Source: UBA8886 sp002731655 (GTDB lineage Archaea; Thermoplasmatota; Poseidoniia; MGIII; CG-Epi1). From it: a DNA stretch of 64,000 bases. Every line of letters starts with the position of its first letter. The first letter of the stretch is position 1. Positions 34,301 through 42,117 of the stretch are shown one piece after another. The translations under genes were made by a program, and so were the position numbers. A model generated the notes under the pieces. It made no database searches, was not told the DNA's origin, and saw only the letters and a program-made list of their open reading frames with translations. The stretch lies in NCBI GenBank assembly GCA_030754655.1, contig JASLZX010000001.1:123550-187549 (forward strand), written 5' to 3'.

Positions 34301-35477
34301 GAATCCCTACTACATCCACCTCGACACCAGCAAGCTGGGCCTGAACGGGATGGACTACGACCCTGCACCAGATAACCAGTACTCCTTTGTCTTCCAGGCG
34401 AAGGGTCCGCTGGGTAGCGCCTCCATTGGGGGCGTCAAGGTGGTCCGTGCGCTTGAGCACGGTATCTTCTGGGACAAGGTCGACCACGACACGCGTGTGT
34501 ACGAAATCTACCCCTCACTGACCGTGGACGTCATCTACACCGCACGCAACATCGGAACCCTTGCCAACGTGCTGGAAATCACTCCGGCACTCGTGGCGGG
34601 AGGCAGTGCATACGACACCTCTGACTGGGACATCTACCGAGCGGTGACCGACTCCAGCTCTGGAGCACCGGTAACCACTTCCTCGATAGACGGAACCACC
34701 AGCATCCCGCTGGATGCTGACCAGCAGGTGACCATCACCCTCTCCATCTGGGCCCCCGACTTCGTCTGGGCCACTGGCGAGCCTGCCGGCAACCGGGAGT
34801 TCGACATCAAACTGAACGGCAAGGACACCGCGAACAACGCGGACATGGACGAGCCGCTCTCAGCGTCGCTCTTCATCCGGCCGCCTCAGTTCTCGCTGAC
34901 CGACATCTCGGTTGACCGCATTGCGGTCCTCGAGGGCGACGACAACGGCGTCACTATCCGGGTTACGGCCGAGAACGACGGCAACTACGCACAGGATGTG
35001 CTGGTCGTCTTCTACGTCTACGACCCCAAGGGCGGCAAGATGGTCTCCTTCCCGGACGGCATGAAGCGGGTTACCCGCATCGGTGACACCGAGATTGCAC
35101 AGATGGCGCCCATAGCCGTGCTGTCCGAGCAGAAGAAGGTGGACAACAAGGTCCTGACCTACAGCACCGCTTCAATCACCTGGATCGATCCCTTCATTCC
35201 TGAGAAGGGCGCAGAGAAGGGTAACGGCGGCGAGTACTGGGACGTGACCGTCTTCGCTCAGATCAACCCGATGCTCGAGACCAAGGACATCGCGGACGGC
35301 CGCACTCACCATGACGAGTTCCTGAATCAGCAGGACGACAACGTCATCAGCGGCACCGTCTCGATTGTGGCAGCGTCCGATTCGACTCCGTCGTTCGCGC
35401 TGACCCTCTTCGGCCTCAGCATGGCATCCCTCCTGGCTGGCCTGGGTGTAGCCCTCCGCCGCCGGGAAGACGCATAA
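28377..35477 (+). CDS. Giant multidomain surface protein with beta-propeller, jelly-roll and cupredoxin-like domains
   Basis: The 2366-residue protein starts with a basic stretch and signal helix (residues about 15-38, cleavage near AAA). An N-terminal beta-rich domain (about 45-250) and CARDB-like segment follow. Next come four MAM/laminin-G-like jelly-roll modules marked by aromatic strands, EASTDGG or EISTDG motifs, and a final RLDD or VIDN motif; they end near residues 820, 1090, 1360 and 1645. The first module is split by a beta-propeller (about 372-651). A type-1 copper-like domain (1817-1892) has ligands His1844, Cys1878, His1881 and Met1884. The C-terminus is a PSF-hydrophobic-RRR anchor. 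It is probably an S-layer-like or adhesion protein. The ATG at 28377 has an AAGG ribosome site. Confidence 0.75.
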   Translation: MQETRTENYIAWTARLVAFVVAVTMVTSTFVLLAPNAAAKTGGPDTSGYSFTDSTESDGKVSYDWIDILSTGTSIGNPGDYVTSAFDMGFTITYYGVDYDEFYVGGDNGWFTFDAPSVSYAWVPYLMPWTGIAGTMLSPYWQDYRYCASGADIKYETLGTAPDRKLVITWNKMNMYYYCTSSDTTTFQAIVHENGNIVYQYQDGTFYGAGTYETVSIGIQAKGDGLSYAYSQMSSSYNNKAIMFYPPPPPVDQLKLENPSVPDPLSLATENTMSTSVVNKGTDTQTDVGVNAKVFSTSVNTVIDEDFDSGPGAFTSSATHGADLWTGDINDSQGAHVSNYNYGDDYYNDGDTSDRSMSSGRKEAAVGGMFDDSTRLHHDGTHLYVADRLHGQIWKFDSSNSGTVVIQGLTNPLDVTTDSSGNIYVIGRCSGIGYLYCTNTWVKKFSSTGTLLWTTGGSTIKYGTGITYYDGQVFALQVHFQTANTKIVKLDADDGSLDGSFRYGNGKSRSYYWEDLDVDDDTGDIWMIWRHYTQSTLRKYTRSSGGSYSANSYTDCTYGGPGYLYYSSSVDVYEGSVYTSGYYYTSFYGGLKKISTTSCSWSTVVADYGGGWNTYVGSIAMTDTHVYVSSMYHFREYYFFNAYDKIGYYDLSDGSLDKVLGPQDAMLSHLSTPSIDASTAVGMTLKFKHSYFFYFRYEGAILEASTDGGTTWEYIEKDKFTTGGYVSGINGQIMSWYNTPEEVVMKQAYTYYAYNGGLGGFDVACRQECKWDYTEVDLTDYTGFPDVKVRWTVAYNQYWYASAWLYYNSYFRLDDVSVDLVDIDQTFVDETKTIASIDFKETKTLTFAPFTPAANGLKSGAMVGVSMNIIDDYNDEDLSDNRFSVFRDVKFVIISENFDDCDASDWLFGRDYSGASIWSADNKDAHSAPCSLDSGSKYDQTSPGDPWASTGNLDLKMPVSAELTFWHSYYFYYTYDGVVVEISEDGGETWGIFAPIGGYTQSIYNYAFYANPLGGYPAFTNYGSAGGAFTYTPSPQAWEKKSFDLTPYVGQDDVRIRWHVGWSTVAFGTYSNGFYRLDDIAITGVVYNDNLAIAAPDVVDPIPINGNPDIGTTVINAGVNPQTAGTSMARVTIGTEDVTNLIAEDHDSYTASNHPWTASYTTPGSSWSSQPGWTFPSGQDGFDGSDAWGPGNTNNGEFAMYYAGGEGFLVTESYDLSSAPDDAKMTMLHRWNFHWTSGMGYNPNGGIVEISTDYDSSTAGSETWTTVVPTSGYNGQIYNYAGWGNPLFGQDAFVGTSGGSSGWPDGDWVESEFSLADYIGEDNVAFRFHFGFWDNMWPYDGEKWVIDNLNITGTDLADIVYQNTVAISGEGTGGAFASGEAKELNWNYHFSVPGQYKVRVETWINGYLDGNGDPAVDEFPGDNKRDVSRETMFTVAYTDAEAEKTCAGCVNGGTGDLYADGWSTTLTKGTADWHTQTSQVYAGAASWGLGDDTFGTPQNGDDARLNSPSIDLSQATSSKMVFKHRYAFYASVSAFAAYYYEGGNVDISTAGPSGSSSTRSLVTPTQGNLYGGTIYNYLFYGNPLNNMPAFVASSGGWTESQARLDTFTGTGMDDTSVSFHLGGSYPDWDPAWFVDEVGIYALGFDIEQTSSSMPYKLELGEGSTITTSFKNVGMGDLGTGGPISSADIYAYAIDSDGNTVWSDSSYSLSNLPMASETGTFSISFPGISTPGMYTIGVKLATPGTGDTLKDLFGTNNDASHMLLVGAEQDLGTPLLTGGENWADAAGEPASVGDGALSVSWDETDVVTDDMGISIVGQVGGYSPGYVEALLGTTITWTNDDTITHTVTSTGGDWPEITLTAGESASLTFNEVGTFTYYCGFHNLMAGTIVVVAAAVATEQARTNYVPLWTDDSYLMFWANYDMSAGNEVMVFAQQKGHSFDSGRTVALWEPNGFTIVDGSDHSAVGGSLAGDSDGWNPYYIHLDTSKLGLNGMDYDPAPDNQYSFVFQAKGPLGSASIGGVKVVRALEHGIFWDKVDHDTRVYEIYPSLTVDVIYTARNIGTLANVLEITPALVAGGSAYDTSDWDIYRAVTDSSSGAPVTTSSIDGTTSIPLDADQQVTITLSIWAPDFVWATGEPAGNREFDIKLNGKDTANNADMDEPLSASLFIRPPQFSLTDISVDRIAVLEGDDNGVTIRVTAENDGNYAQDVLVVFYVYDPKGGKMVSFPDGMKRVTRIGDTEIAQMAPIAVLSEQKKVDNKVLTYSTASITWIDPFIPEKGAEKGNGGEYWDVTVFAQINPMLETKDIADGRTHHDEFLNQQDDNVISGTVSIVAASDSTPSFALTLFGLSMASLLAGLGVALRRREDA

Positions 35478-35570
35478 ACAGGCGCTCCAAGCGCTACGGG
35501 GGGCCTCTCCGGAGGTCCCAACCCCCTGCCCTAGCGTGAGTCTTAACCGCCGCTGCGCTCGTCCCCGATA

Positions 35571-36443
35571 ATGAGTGTGCTCTCCCTGCTGCTGCTACTG
35601 CTGGCAGCGGCGGTGCTGGTCGGCGGGCTGCGCGCCCGGATGTACGCGGCGCAGGCGTTGGTGCTGGCCAACTTCGCGCTCTTCGGCGCGTGGTGGCTGG
35701 CGGGAGCTCCGGTGGCCACTTGGCTCGAGCTGGGGTTCCGCCCCAGCTACCTGGCGCAGCCCGGCGCGGAATGGGCGACGCTCGTAACCGCAATGTTCCT
35801 GCACGCGGGGCCGCTGCACCTGCTGATGAACATGTTGGTGCTGTTGCTGCTCGGCGCACCCTTCGAGGAGCGTATCGGCACGCGCCGGCTGCTCATCGTC
35901 TTCTTCGCGGGCGGACTGCTTGCCTCGCTGGTGAGCGGGCTGCTGGCGCTGTGGCAGGGTGAGAGTGGCATCCACATCGGTGCTTCGGGGGCGGTCTTCG
36001 CAGTGATGGGCGCCTTCGCGCTGCTCTATCCGCGCGATGAAATTCCGATGCTGCTGGGGCCGCTCTTCCTGCCCCGTGTACCGGTGCTGCTGGCGGCGCT
36101 GGTCTTTATGGGCGGCGAGACCGCCTACGTCGCGGCAGGCATCAGTGACGGCGTAGGGCATATCGCGCACGCTGCTGGCTTCATTGCCGGAGTATTCATG
36201 GCGCCGCTATTGCGGCCACAACCGTACACTGTCGCGGCAATGCCGAGGCTGGAACACTTGACTGCACTGGAAGGTGCGGACGAGGAGCTGCGGCACGCGA
36301 TGGAAGCTGATGAACCGGAGCTGCGCGCAGCATGGTTGGAACGCTTCCGCGAGCGTGCGCGTTGCGCAGAGTGCGGAACCGCCGTTAGCGCTGCGGAGGA
36401 CTGCGCCGTCTGCCGCTCAATAATAGCTCAGGGATTGACGTAG
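35571..36443 (+). CDS. Rhomboid intramembrane serine protease with C-terminal zinc ribbon
   Basis: The 290-residue protein has six or seven membrane helices and the rhomboid hallmarks: HLLMNMLVL, the catalytic GASGAVFA (Ser139) and His200 in GHIAHAAGFIAG. A cytosolic tail carries a four-cysteine zinc knuckle (Cys265, Cys268, Cys278, Cys281). Rhomboids cleave membrane-anchored proteins within or near their helices. It follows the giant surface protein gene by 93 bases on the same strand, so processing of that protein's C-terminal anchor is possible. Its stop overlaps the convergent antiporter gene by 16 bases. Confidence 0.85.
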   Translation: MSVLSLLLLLLAAAVLVGGLRARMYAAQALVLANFALFGAWWLAGAPVATWLELGFRPSYLAQPGAEWATLVTAMFLHAGPLHLLMNMLVLLLLGAPFEERIGTRRLLIVFFAGGLLASLVSGLLALWQGESGIHIGASGAVFAVMGAFALLYPRDEIPMLLGPLFLPRVPVLLAALVFMGGETAYVAAGISDGVGHIAHAAGFIAGVFMAPLLRPQPYTVAAMPRLEHLTALEGADEELRHAMEADEPELRAAWLERFRERARCAECGTAVSAAEDCAVCRSIIAQGLT

Positions 36444-37798
36444 AGCGAGTCGTAGAAGAGGACCATGAAGATGGTCGCGACGGCGCAGGTAATCACCATC
36501 ACCGGCAGCCCTACTCGCATCCATTCGGCGGTCGTAATCGTGTGGCCGCCGCGCTCGCTGATGGAGACGGTCATTACGTTGGCTGAGGAACCGATAGGTG
36601 TGGCGTTGCCGCCGAAGCCGCACCCCATTGCCAGCGCCCAGAAGAGAGGTGCGGTGTTAATCGCAGGGATGCCTGTGATCTCGTCCACACTTAGATCGCC
36701 CAGCTTGTGGATTACTGGAATCATCGCTGCGGCGAAGGGAATATTGTCGATAATCGCCGACGCGATGGCCGAGACCCAGATGACCGCGACCGCCAGCATC
36801 AGCGGGTCCTCCGCGAAGGTGTCGAAAATCCAGCTCGCCAGCGCGGTCAGGTGGCCGACTGCTTCCAGTCCGCCAACCATGATGAACAGCCCCGCGAAAA
36901 AGAGCAGCGCCGGCCACTCCACCCTCTCGACCACTTCGGGCAGGTCAGGCAGCGAAAGTCCTATCGCGAGCCCGGCACCGCCGAGGGCGATGGCCGAAAT
37001 CTCCAGTTCGAGGTGGATTATCTCGTGTACCGAAAATGTCACAATCGTAAGCCCCAGTGCCGCCAGAGTGCGGTTCATCATCGACAGGTCCTTTACGGCG
37101 GCCCATTCGTCCTCCAGCAGCAGCTCTTCGACGTGCTCGGGCTTGTTCTCAATCCAGTCGCGGTAGTAGTAGCGCATGTAGCCCATCGTCGCAATCCACG
37201 CCATCAGTGTCAGCGGCGTCAGATGTTCGATGAAGCTGTTGAAGGTGAAACCGGTCGAGGCGCCAATCATGACGTTGGGCGGGTCGCCAACGAGAGTAGC
37301 GACGCCGCCTGTATCGGAGAGGATGGCTTCGGCAATCAGCGGCGGAATGGCGCTAATTTTCAGTTTGTCGCAAATCTTGATGGTAATCGGTGCAATCAGG
37401 ATAATCGCAGTTACGTTGTCAATCACGACCGATATCAGCGTAGTGAAGGTTCCGAGGTAGACCACCAGCATCCACGGGTCGCCTTTCGAGAGCTTGGTCG
37501 CCTTGATGGCGATAAACTCGAAGAAGCCGCTGATTTCGAGTATCGCGGCGAAAATCATCATCCCCATCAGCAGTCCAATTACGTTGAACTCAATTGCGGC
37601 GAACAGGTTGCCTTCGCCCGCGGACGCACATGACTCGCCGTGGGTGCACCAGTCGAGCGTGCCGGTCAGCTTGCCGATAGTGAGCATCGCCACCGCCCCC
37701 ATCCAGGCGGCGGTCGTGCGGTGCACGAACTCGCCCAGGATGAGCACGAAGGCAATAATGAAAATCAGCAGTATCAGCGCCGCCGTGAGTGTCATCAT
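36428..37798 (-). CDS. ArsB/NhaD-superfamily ion transporter (Na+/H+ antiporter-like)
   Basis: The 456-residue protein has about 11-12 membrane helices. It shows the ion-transporter (IT) superfamily repeats DNVTAIILIAPITI, DTGGVATLVGDPPNVMIGAST and their C-terminal counterparts IIDNIPFAAAMIPV and GFGGNATPIGSSANVM. Relatives export arsenite or exchange Na+ for H+. The DPPNVMIG motif and marine setting favour a sodium/proton antiporter, but arsenite or a dicarboxylate cannot be excluded. I start at the ATG at 37798, which lies 25 bases after a minus-strand TTTTATC near 37823; the upstream in-frame extension is arginine-rich and lies within purL-side sequence. Confidence 0.85.
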   Translation of the reverse strand: MMTLTAALILLIFIIAFVLILGEFVHRTTAAWMGAVAMLTIGKLTGTLDWCTHGESCASAGEGNLFAAIEFNVIGLLMGMMIFAAILEISGFFEFIAIKATKLSKGDPWMLVVYLGTFTTLISVVIDNVTAIILIAPITIKICDKLKISAIPPLIAEAILSDTGGVATLVGDPPNVMIGASTGFTFNSFIEHLTPLTLMAWIATMGYMRYYYRDWIENKPEHVEELLLEDEWAAVKDLSMMNRTLAALGLTIVTFSVHEIIHLELEISAIALGGAGLAIGLSLPDLPEVVERVEWPALLFFAGLFIMVGGLEAVGHLTALASWIFDTFAEDPLMLAVAVIWVSAIASAIIDNIPFAAAMIPVIHKLGDLSVDEITGIPAINTAPLFWALAMGCGFGGNATPIGSSANVMTVSISERGGHTITTAEWMRVGLPVMVITCAVATIFMVLFYDSLYVNP

Positions 37799-37826
37799 CA
37801 CGGCGATTAAGGAGGTTGATAAAAGC

Positions 37827-40118
37827 CTAGGCCAGTCGCTCGGCGAGTGGCGCTTCCCACGCTGCGCGCAGCGCTGCCGGCGCGAGCGACAGCAGCGTTT
37901 CACCATCGCGCGTCACGCGCAGTTCGCCGGCGGGTGCGCCGAGCCGCTCTGCGCAATCGAAGCGCTTCGCAAAACGCGCTTCGCAGCCAGGGGCGACCTG
38001 CACCAGCCAGCGCCCCGGAGTTTCGCTGAAGAGCGTGACCATCGCCTCCGGCCCGGAGGGTAGTTCGACCGCTGCGCCGTTGCCGGAGAGGCACATCTCG
38101 GCCAGCGCCACCGCTAGGCCACCCGCCGAGAGGTCGTGGCAGGCGACCACTTCGCCCTCTGCGATGGCCGTCACCAGCGCTTCCATGCGCGGGACCAGCG
38201 TCGCGAAGTCGACCGGCGGCAGTGCACCTTCAGCACAGCCGAAGGTGCGCGAAACCAAGCTGGCGCCCATCTCGGTACCTGTCGGGCCGACGAGCCACAA
38301 CTCGCCCTCCGCCTTCAGGTCGCTCGTGGCGCAGCTGCGGATATCCTCGACTATACCGACTCCCATCAGCACCGGCGTTGGCGGAATAGCACCCTGTGGG
38401 GTTTCGTTGTAGAAGCTGACGTTGCCCGAGACATACGGCACTCCCAGCGCCAGCGCGCCCTCGGCGAGCGCTTCGCATGCGGCGCGGAACTGGCCCATGA
38501 TTTCGGGTTTCTGGGGATTACCGAAGCATAAGCAATCGGCCAGCGAGTCAATCCGCGCGCCGACAGCCGCTAGGTTGCCGCACACCTCGGCAATCGCCAG
38601 CAGCGTCCCCGCGCGCGGGTCGGCCTCCATCAGCCAGGGGCTGACGTCGCTGGTCAGCGCCAGTCCGCGCCAACTGCCGGGAACGGGCTTCAATACCGCG
38701 GCGTCGCCCGGTCCTTCGCGGCCGACCGGCCCTTGCAATGGGTTAAGCGCAGTCGCGCCGCGCACCTGATGGTCATACTGCCGGATGACCCACTCGCGCG
38801 ACCCCAGTTCGGGCGTCGCGAGCAACTCGAGTAGCAGCGCGCCGATATCGGCAGGTTGCTCCAGCTCGACCTCGACGGCCGTCGGCGCCTCCGGCTCGAG
38901 CGACGGCCGCCGGTAAGCGGGGCCGCCGGTCGTGAATTCCAGGTCAAGGTCGAGCACGGTCGTCCCGCGCCAGTCGACGCGCGTGCGCTTTTGCGGGATA
39001 ACTTCGCCGATTTCGATGGCCTCGACGTCCCACGCCGCGCAGCGCTCTAGCACCGCCGCGACCTCTTCGGGACGGACGGTGAACATCATGCGCTCCTGCG
39101 ATTCGGAGACCCAGATTTCCCACGGCGCCATACCCGGCTGCTTGAGCGGCACCCGCTCCAGGTCGACGCGCGCGCCGCAGCCGCCGTCGAGCGCCAGCTC
39201 GCCGACGACGCACGAGAGTCCGCCGCCGCCGAGGTCCTTCATCCCGGTCAGCAGCCCGGCGCGGTTCAGTTCGAGACAGAGATGCATCAGTGGCTCCTTC
39301 GTTATGGGGTCGCCCAGTTGCACCGCGCCGATATCGCTCTCGGAGCCCGCCTCGAGCTCGCGCGATGCGAAGGTGACGCCGTGGATGCCGTCGCGGCCGG
39401 TTCGCCCGCCGGCGAGGATGTAGATGTCGCCCGCCCCACCAGCACGGCTGTGAATCAGCTCGCTCTTCGGCATGATGCCGATACAGCCGACGTTCACCAG
39501 AGGGTTGCCAGTGTAGGCTGGGTGGAACGCTACCTGCCCCGCCACGGTCGGGATGCCAACGCGGTTGCCGTAATCGCGGATGCCTGCTACGACGCCCCCC
39601 ATCAGGTAGCGCGGGTGCTTGACGCCGTCGGGCAATTCGCTACGTGGGATGTCCAGCTCCCCGAAAAACAGCGGGTCGACCAGCGCAATCGGCTGCGCAC
39701 CCATGCAGACCACGTCGCGCAGGATACCGCCGATGCCGGTCGCCGCGCCGCCATACGGGTCGAGCGCTGAAGGGTGGTTGTGCGACTCGAGGCCGACGGC
39801 GTAATAGTGGTCATTGTCGAACTCCATGATTCCGGCGTCCTCCCGTACGGCGACCTTGCGCGGCACGTCCAGCCCGAAGACGGTCTCCTCGAGCACGGGG
39901 CGCGACGACTTGTAGCAGCAGTGCTCCGACCACGCCTGGTCAATCGCCTGCAATTCAACGTCTGTCGGCACCCTTCCCTCGTCGCGAAAGTGGTCGCGCA
40001 CCTTCTCCAGCTCCGCCAGCGAGAGCCCCAGTCCCAGAGCCTCGCCTGTCGCCTCGAGGTCGCCGTCGAGCGGCACCGCAAACGCCAGTTTTGCGCCCGC
40101 TAGCGGCTGTAGCCTCAT
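37827..40118 (-). CDS. purL: Phosphoribosylformylglycinamidine synthase subunit II
   Basis: The 763-residue small-type PurL converts FGAR to FGAM with ATP, using PurS and the glutaminase PurQ. Motifs include the DEGRVPTDVELQAIDQAWSEHC segment split at residue about 60, ESHNHPSALDPYGGAATG, GMKDLGGGGLSC, and in the second half SGNVSFYNET and HDLSAGGLAVALAEM. Length is typical of the archaeal/Gram-positive form. Its ATG at 40118 overlaps the purS stop (ATGA). PurQ is not seen in the window. The same pathway's PurC is encoded at 42118. Confidence 0.95.
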   Translation of the reverse strand: MRLQPLAGAKLAFAVPLDGDLEATGEALGLGLSLAELEKVRDHFRDEGRVPTDVELQAIDQAWSEHCCYKSSRPVLEETVFGLDVPRKVAVREDAGIMEFDNDHYYAVGLESHNHPSALDPYGGAATGIGGILRDVVCMGAQPIALVDPLFFGELDIPRSELPDGVKHPRYLMGGVVAGIRDYGNRVGIPTVAGQVAFHPAYTGNPLVNVGCIGIMPKSELIHSRAGGAGDIYILAGGRTGRDGIHGVTFASRELEAGSESDIGAVQLGDPITKEPLMHLCLELNRAGLLTGMKDLGGGGLSCVVGELALDGGCGARVDLERVPLKQPGMAPWEIWVSESQERMMFTVRPEEVAAVLERCAAWDVEAIEIGEVIPQKRTRVDWRGTTVLDLDLEFTTGGPAYRRPSLEPEAPTAVEVELEQPADIGALLLELLATPELGSREWVIRQYDHQVRGATALNPLQGPVGREGPGDAAVLKPVPGSWRGLALTSDVSPWLMEADPRAGTLLAIAEVCGNLAAVGARIDSLADCLCFGNPQKPEIMGQFRAACEALAEGALALGVPYVSGNVSFYNETPQGAIPPTPVLMGVGIVEDIRSCATSDLKAEGELWLVGPTGTEMGASLVSRTFGCAEGALPPVDFATLVPRMEALVTAIAEGEVVACHDLSAGGLAVALAEMCLSGNGAAVELPSGPEAMVTLFSETPGRWLVQVAPGCEARFAKRFDCAERLGAPAGELRVTRDGETLLSLAPAALRAAWEAPLAERLA

Positions 40119-40357
40119 TCCGCCACCGTGATGGAGTAATCGTGCACCACGGGATTGGCAAGCAGGCACCGGCACATGCGCTCCGCCTCGGCCAGCGCCT
40201 CGGCCTCGGGAAGCTCGAGCGAGACGCGATAGCAGCGCGCCGATGCGACCGCCCCGACCGCTTCGAAGCCCAATAGTCCCAGCGCTTTCTGGACGTTGGC
40301 ACCCTCAGGGTCGGCCATCCCCGGTTTGAGCCCGACCCGTATCTCGATTTCGGTCAC
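40115..40357 (-). CDS. purS: Phosphoribosylformylglycinamidine synthase subunit PurS
   Basis: The 80-residue protein matches PurS, the small subunit that lets PurL and PurQ assemble and channel ammonia. The N-terminal EIEIRVGLKPGMADPEGANVQKAL and the later VRxx-like YRVSLEL strand are typical. The start is a GTG at 40357, set by a TATA-like TTTTTATCC centred near 40382 that is 25 bases upstream. It overlaps purL by four bases. Confidence 0.92.
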   Translation of the reverse strand: MTEIEIRVGLKPGMADPEGANVQKALGLLGFEAVGAVASARCYRVSLELPEAEALAEAERMCRCLLANPVVHDYSITVAE

Positions 40358-40391
40358 TGCGCCCCCATCGCAGGTGGATAAAAAGCGGAAC

Positions 40392-40895
40392 TCAGGCTTC
40401 CCGGGTCCGTAGCCAGCCCGCCCCCGCGCCGAGCAGCAGGAAGAGCAGCAGCACGCCGTCATCAGCGCCGTGCGTCATTGGCTTCACCACCATAAGGTGT
40501 TCAATGCCGAACGCCGCGCCCAGCATGGCGGTCGTCGTAATCCAGAGCGTCGGGTCGCCCATGGTGCCGCCCCCGTCGGCGATTGCGCGCAGCCGCGGTA
40601 CTATCACCATCGGAATAACTGCAACCATCACCAGCAGCAGGCCGAGCGAGTTGTCAATCCACGCCGTGCGGAACTCGAAATACGGCTCGTTGAGCACCAT
40701 GTAGAGGCCGAATATCAGTGCCAGCCCGCCGCCGCCGGTCGCCATCGATGCCATTGCGTGCGCCATCGACGCCAACTCGCGGCGCGTTTCGCCCCCGGCG
40801 CGCTCCATGCGCAGCATCGCGACCGCGGCCGCGATCAGCCCGCTGAAAAGCGTAACCGCGCCGACGATATGCAGGTAGAGGACGATTTCGGACAT
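40392..40895 (-). CDS. Four-helix membrane protein, DUF2269-like
   Basis: The 167-residue protein has four predicted membrane helices with a short charged loop (RMERAGGETRRELASMAHAM) after the first. The N-terminal LYLHIVGAVTLFSGLIAA and the central GGGGLALIFGLYMV resemble small membrane proteins of the DUF2269/CopD-like group. Function is unknown. It lies between purS and the PgpA-like gene on the same strand; spacing of 21-34 bases permits cotranscription. No catalytic residues are evident. Confidence 0.6.
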   Translation of the reverse strand: MSEIVLYLHIVGAVTLFSGLIAAAVAMLRMERAGGETRRELASMAHAMASMATGGGGLALIFGLYMVLNEPYFEFRTAWIDNSLGLLLVMVAVIPMVIVPRLRAIADGGGTMGDPTLWITTTAMLGAAFGIEHLMVVKPMTHGADDGVLLLFLLLGAGAGWLRTREA

Positions 40896-40916
40896 GGGGC
40901 CGCAATCGAGGGCGGG

Positions 40917-41378
40917 CTAAAACAGGAGCGGCAGCAAGGCAGCCGCCAGAATACCGGCGGCGATATCGTCGAGCATCACCCCATCGCCGCCGCCGATTTC
41001 CTCGAGCCGCGAGACAGGCCACGGCTTCAGGATGTCGAAAGCGCGGAACAGGACGAACAGCGCCAGTAAATCCACTGCATCGGGGACGCCAGCGGCGAGC
41101 CAGATGATGGCGGCGCCGAGCAGGTAGCCTGCCACCTCGTCCAGCACGAAGCGGCCGGGGTCCTCGCCCCACTCCCGTTCGGCCCATTCGGCGAGGTTGC
41201 GGCCCAGCGGGTAGAGCAGTAGCGCGACCGCCAGCAGCGCGTAGCCGCCCTGCGCCCCGCCATAGGCCACTGCGCCCCACGCCAGTGCCGCCGCGCCAGC
41301 GCTGCCAGCGGTGCCAGGACCGTAAGGCGCCCGCCCCAGTCCGAGGCCGGTCGCCGCGAGTTCACGCCAGTCAACCAT
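40917..41378 (-). CDS. Phosphatidylglycerophosphatase A-like lipid phosphatase
   Basis: The 153-residue membrane protein has the PgpA features GLGRAPYGPGTAGS near the N-terminus, LDEVAGYLLGA in the middle and the long RAFDILKPWPVSRLE...GVMLDDIAAG segment. PgpA dephosphorylates phosphatidylglycerophosphate. Here it probably acts on the phospho-archaetidyl product of the CDP-alcohol transferase encoded immediately upstream. The ATG at 41378 lies about 25 bases after the TATA box TTTATATA near 41402, so it has its own promoter even though the transferase gene ends 29 bases before. Confidence 0.85.
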   Translation of the reverse strand: MVDWRELAATGLGLGRAPYGPGTAGSAGAAALAWGAVAYGGAQGGYALLAVALLLYPLGRNLAEWAEREWGEDPGRFVLDEVAGYLLGAAIIWLAAGVPDAVDLLALFVLFRAFDILKPWPVSRLEEIGGGDGVMLDDIAAGILAAALLPLLF

Positions 41379-41406
41379 TATTTTCCACCGACGACTCCTA
41401 TATAAA

Positions 41407-42030
41407 TCATACTTCCGACGCGTTCCGCCAGAAATGGACCAGCCGCTGCGCCACCGTGAGGTTGCCCAGCAGCGCCAGCAGCGCCAGCGTGACGGTCGCC
41501 CAGAGTGCCGGGTCACCCGCCAGTTTGCCCGTCGTGAGGCCGAGTGCCAGCAGGATGATGCGCTCCGGCCGCTCAACCAGCCCGACCGCCTGCTGGCTGA
41601 CACCGAGGCGCTCCGCCGCCGCACGCGCGTAGGAAGTGAGCAGCGCACCGATGAGCGCCGCCAGCGCCCATGCCTCGCCCGGGATTCCGGGCGCCTGCGG
41701 CAGCGGCGCCAGCCAGCCGCCGAGCAACAGCGCGCCGAAGAGCAGGCTGTCCGAATAGCGGTCGGTCAGCGCGTCAAGGAAGCCGCCGCGCACCGACGTC
41801 TGCCCGGCGGAGCGCGCTAGCAGTCCGTCGCCGCCGTCGGCCAGTCCCGCCAGCAGCAGCAACGCCACTCCGGGAAGGATGGCGGCGGCGTGCAGTTGCC
41901 ACGCTGCCGCCATGGTCAGCGCCAGCCCCAGGAAGGTGAGGTTGTTGGGGCGGATGCCGATGCGGCCCATGAAAACACCCAGCGGGCGCAGCAGCTCGTT
42001 ACTATGCTTCTTCAGTATGTCGCTAAGCAC
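41407..42030 (-). CDS. CDP-alcohol phosphatidyltransferase, archaetidylinositol-phosphate-synthase-like
   Basis: The 207-residue membrane enzyme has the full CDP-OH-P signature: Asp68, Gly69, Ala72, Arg73, Gly82, Asp86 and Asp90, with an additional Asp65. The N-terminal RIGIRPNNLTFLGL matches archaetidylinositol phosphate synthases, which attach inositol phosphate to CDP-archaeol. An archaetidylglycerophosphate synthase is the alternative. The PgpA-like phosphatase encoded next would remove the remaining phosphate. The ATG at 42030 is used; a minus-strand AT-rich patch near 42055 could be the TATA. Confidence 0.8.
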   Translation of the reverse strand: MLSDILKKHSNELLRPLGVFMGRIGIRPNNLTFLGLALTMAAAWQLHAAAILPGVALLLLAGLADGGDGLLARSAGQTSVRGGFLDALTDRYSDSLLFGALLLGGWLAPLPQAPGIPGEAWALAALIGALLTSYARAAAERLGVSQQAVGLVERPERIILLALGLTTGKLAGDPALWATVTLALLALLGNLTVAQRLVHFWRNASEV

Positions 42031-42117
42031 GTTTCATAGGAGTTACTTACGGCTATTCAACCTTGTGCCCCCAGTCACCGGTACTGCTTTTAGTCCCGCT
42101 CCCGCTTTCGGAGCGCC

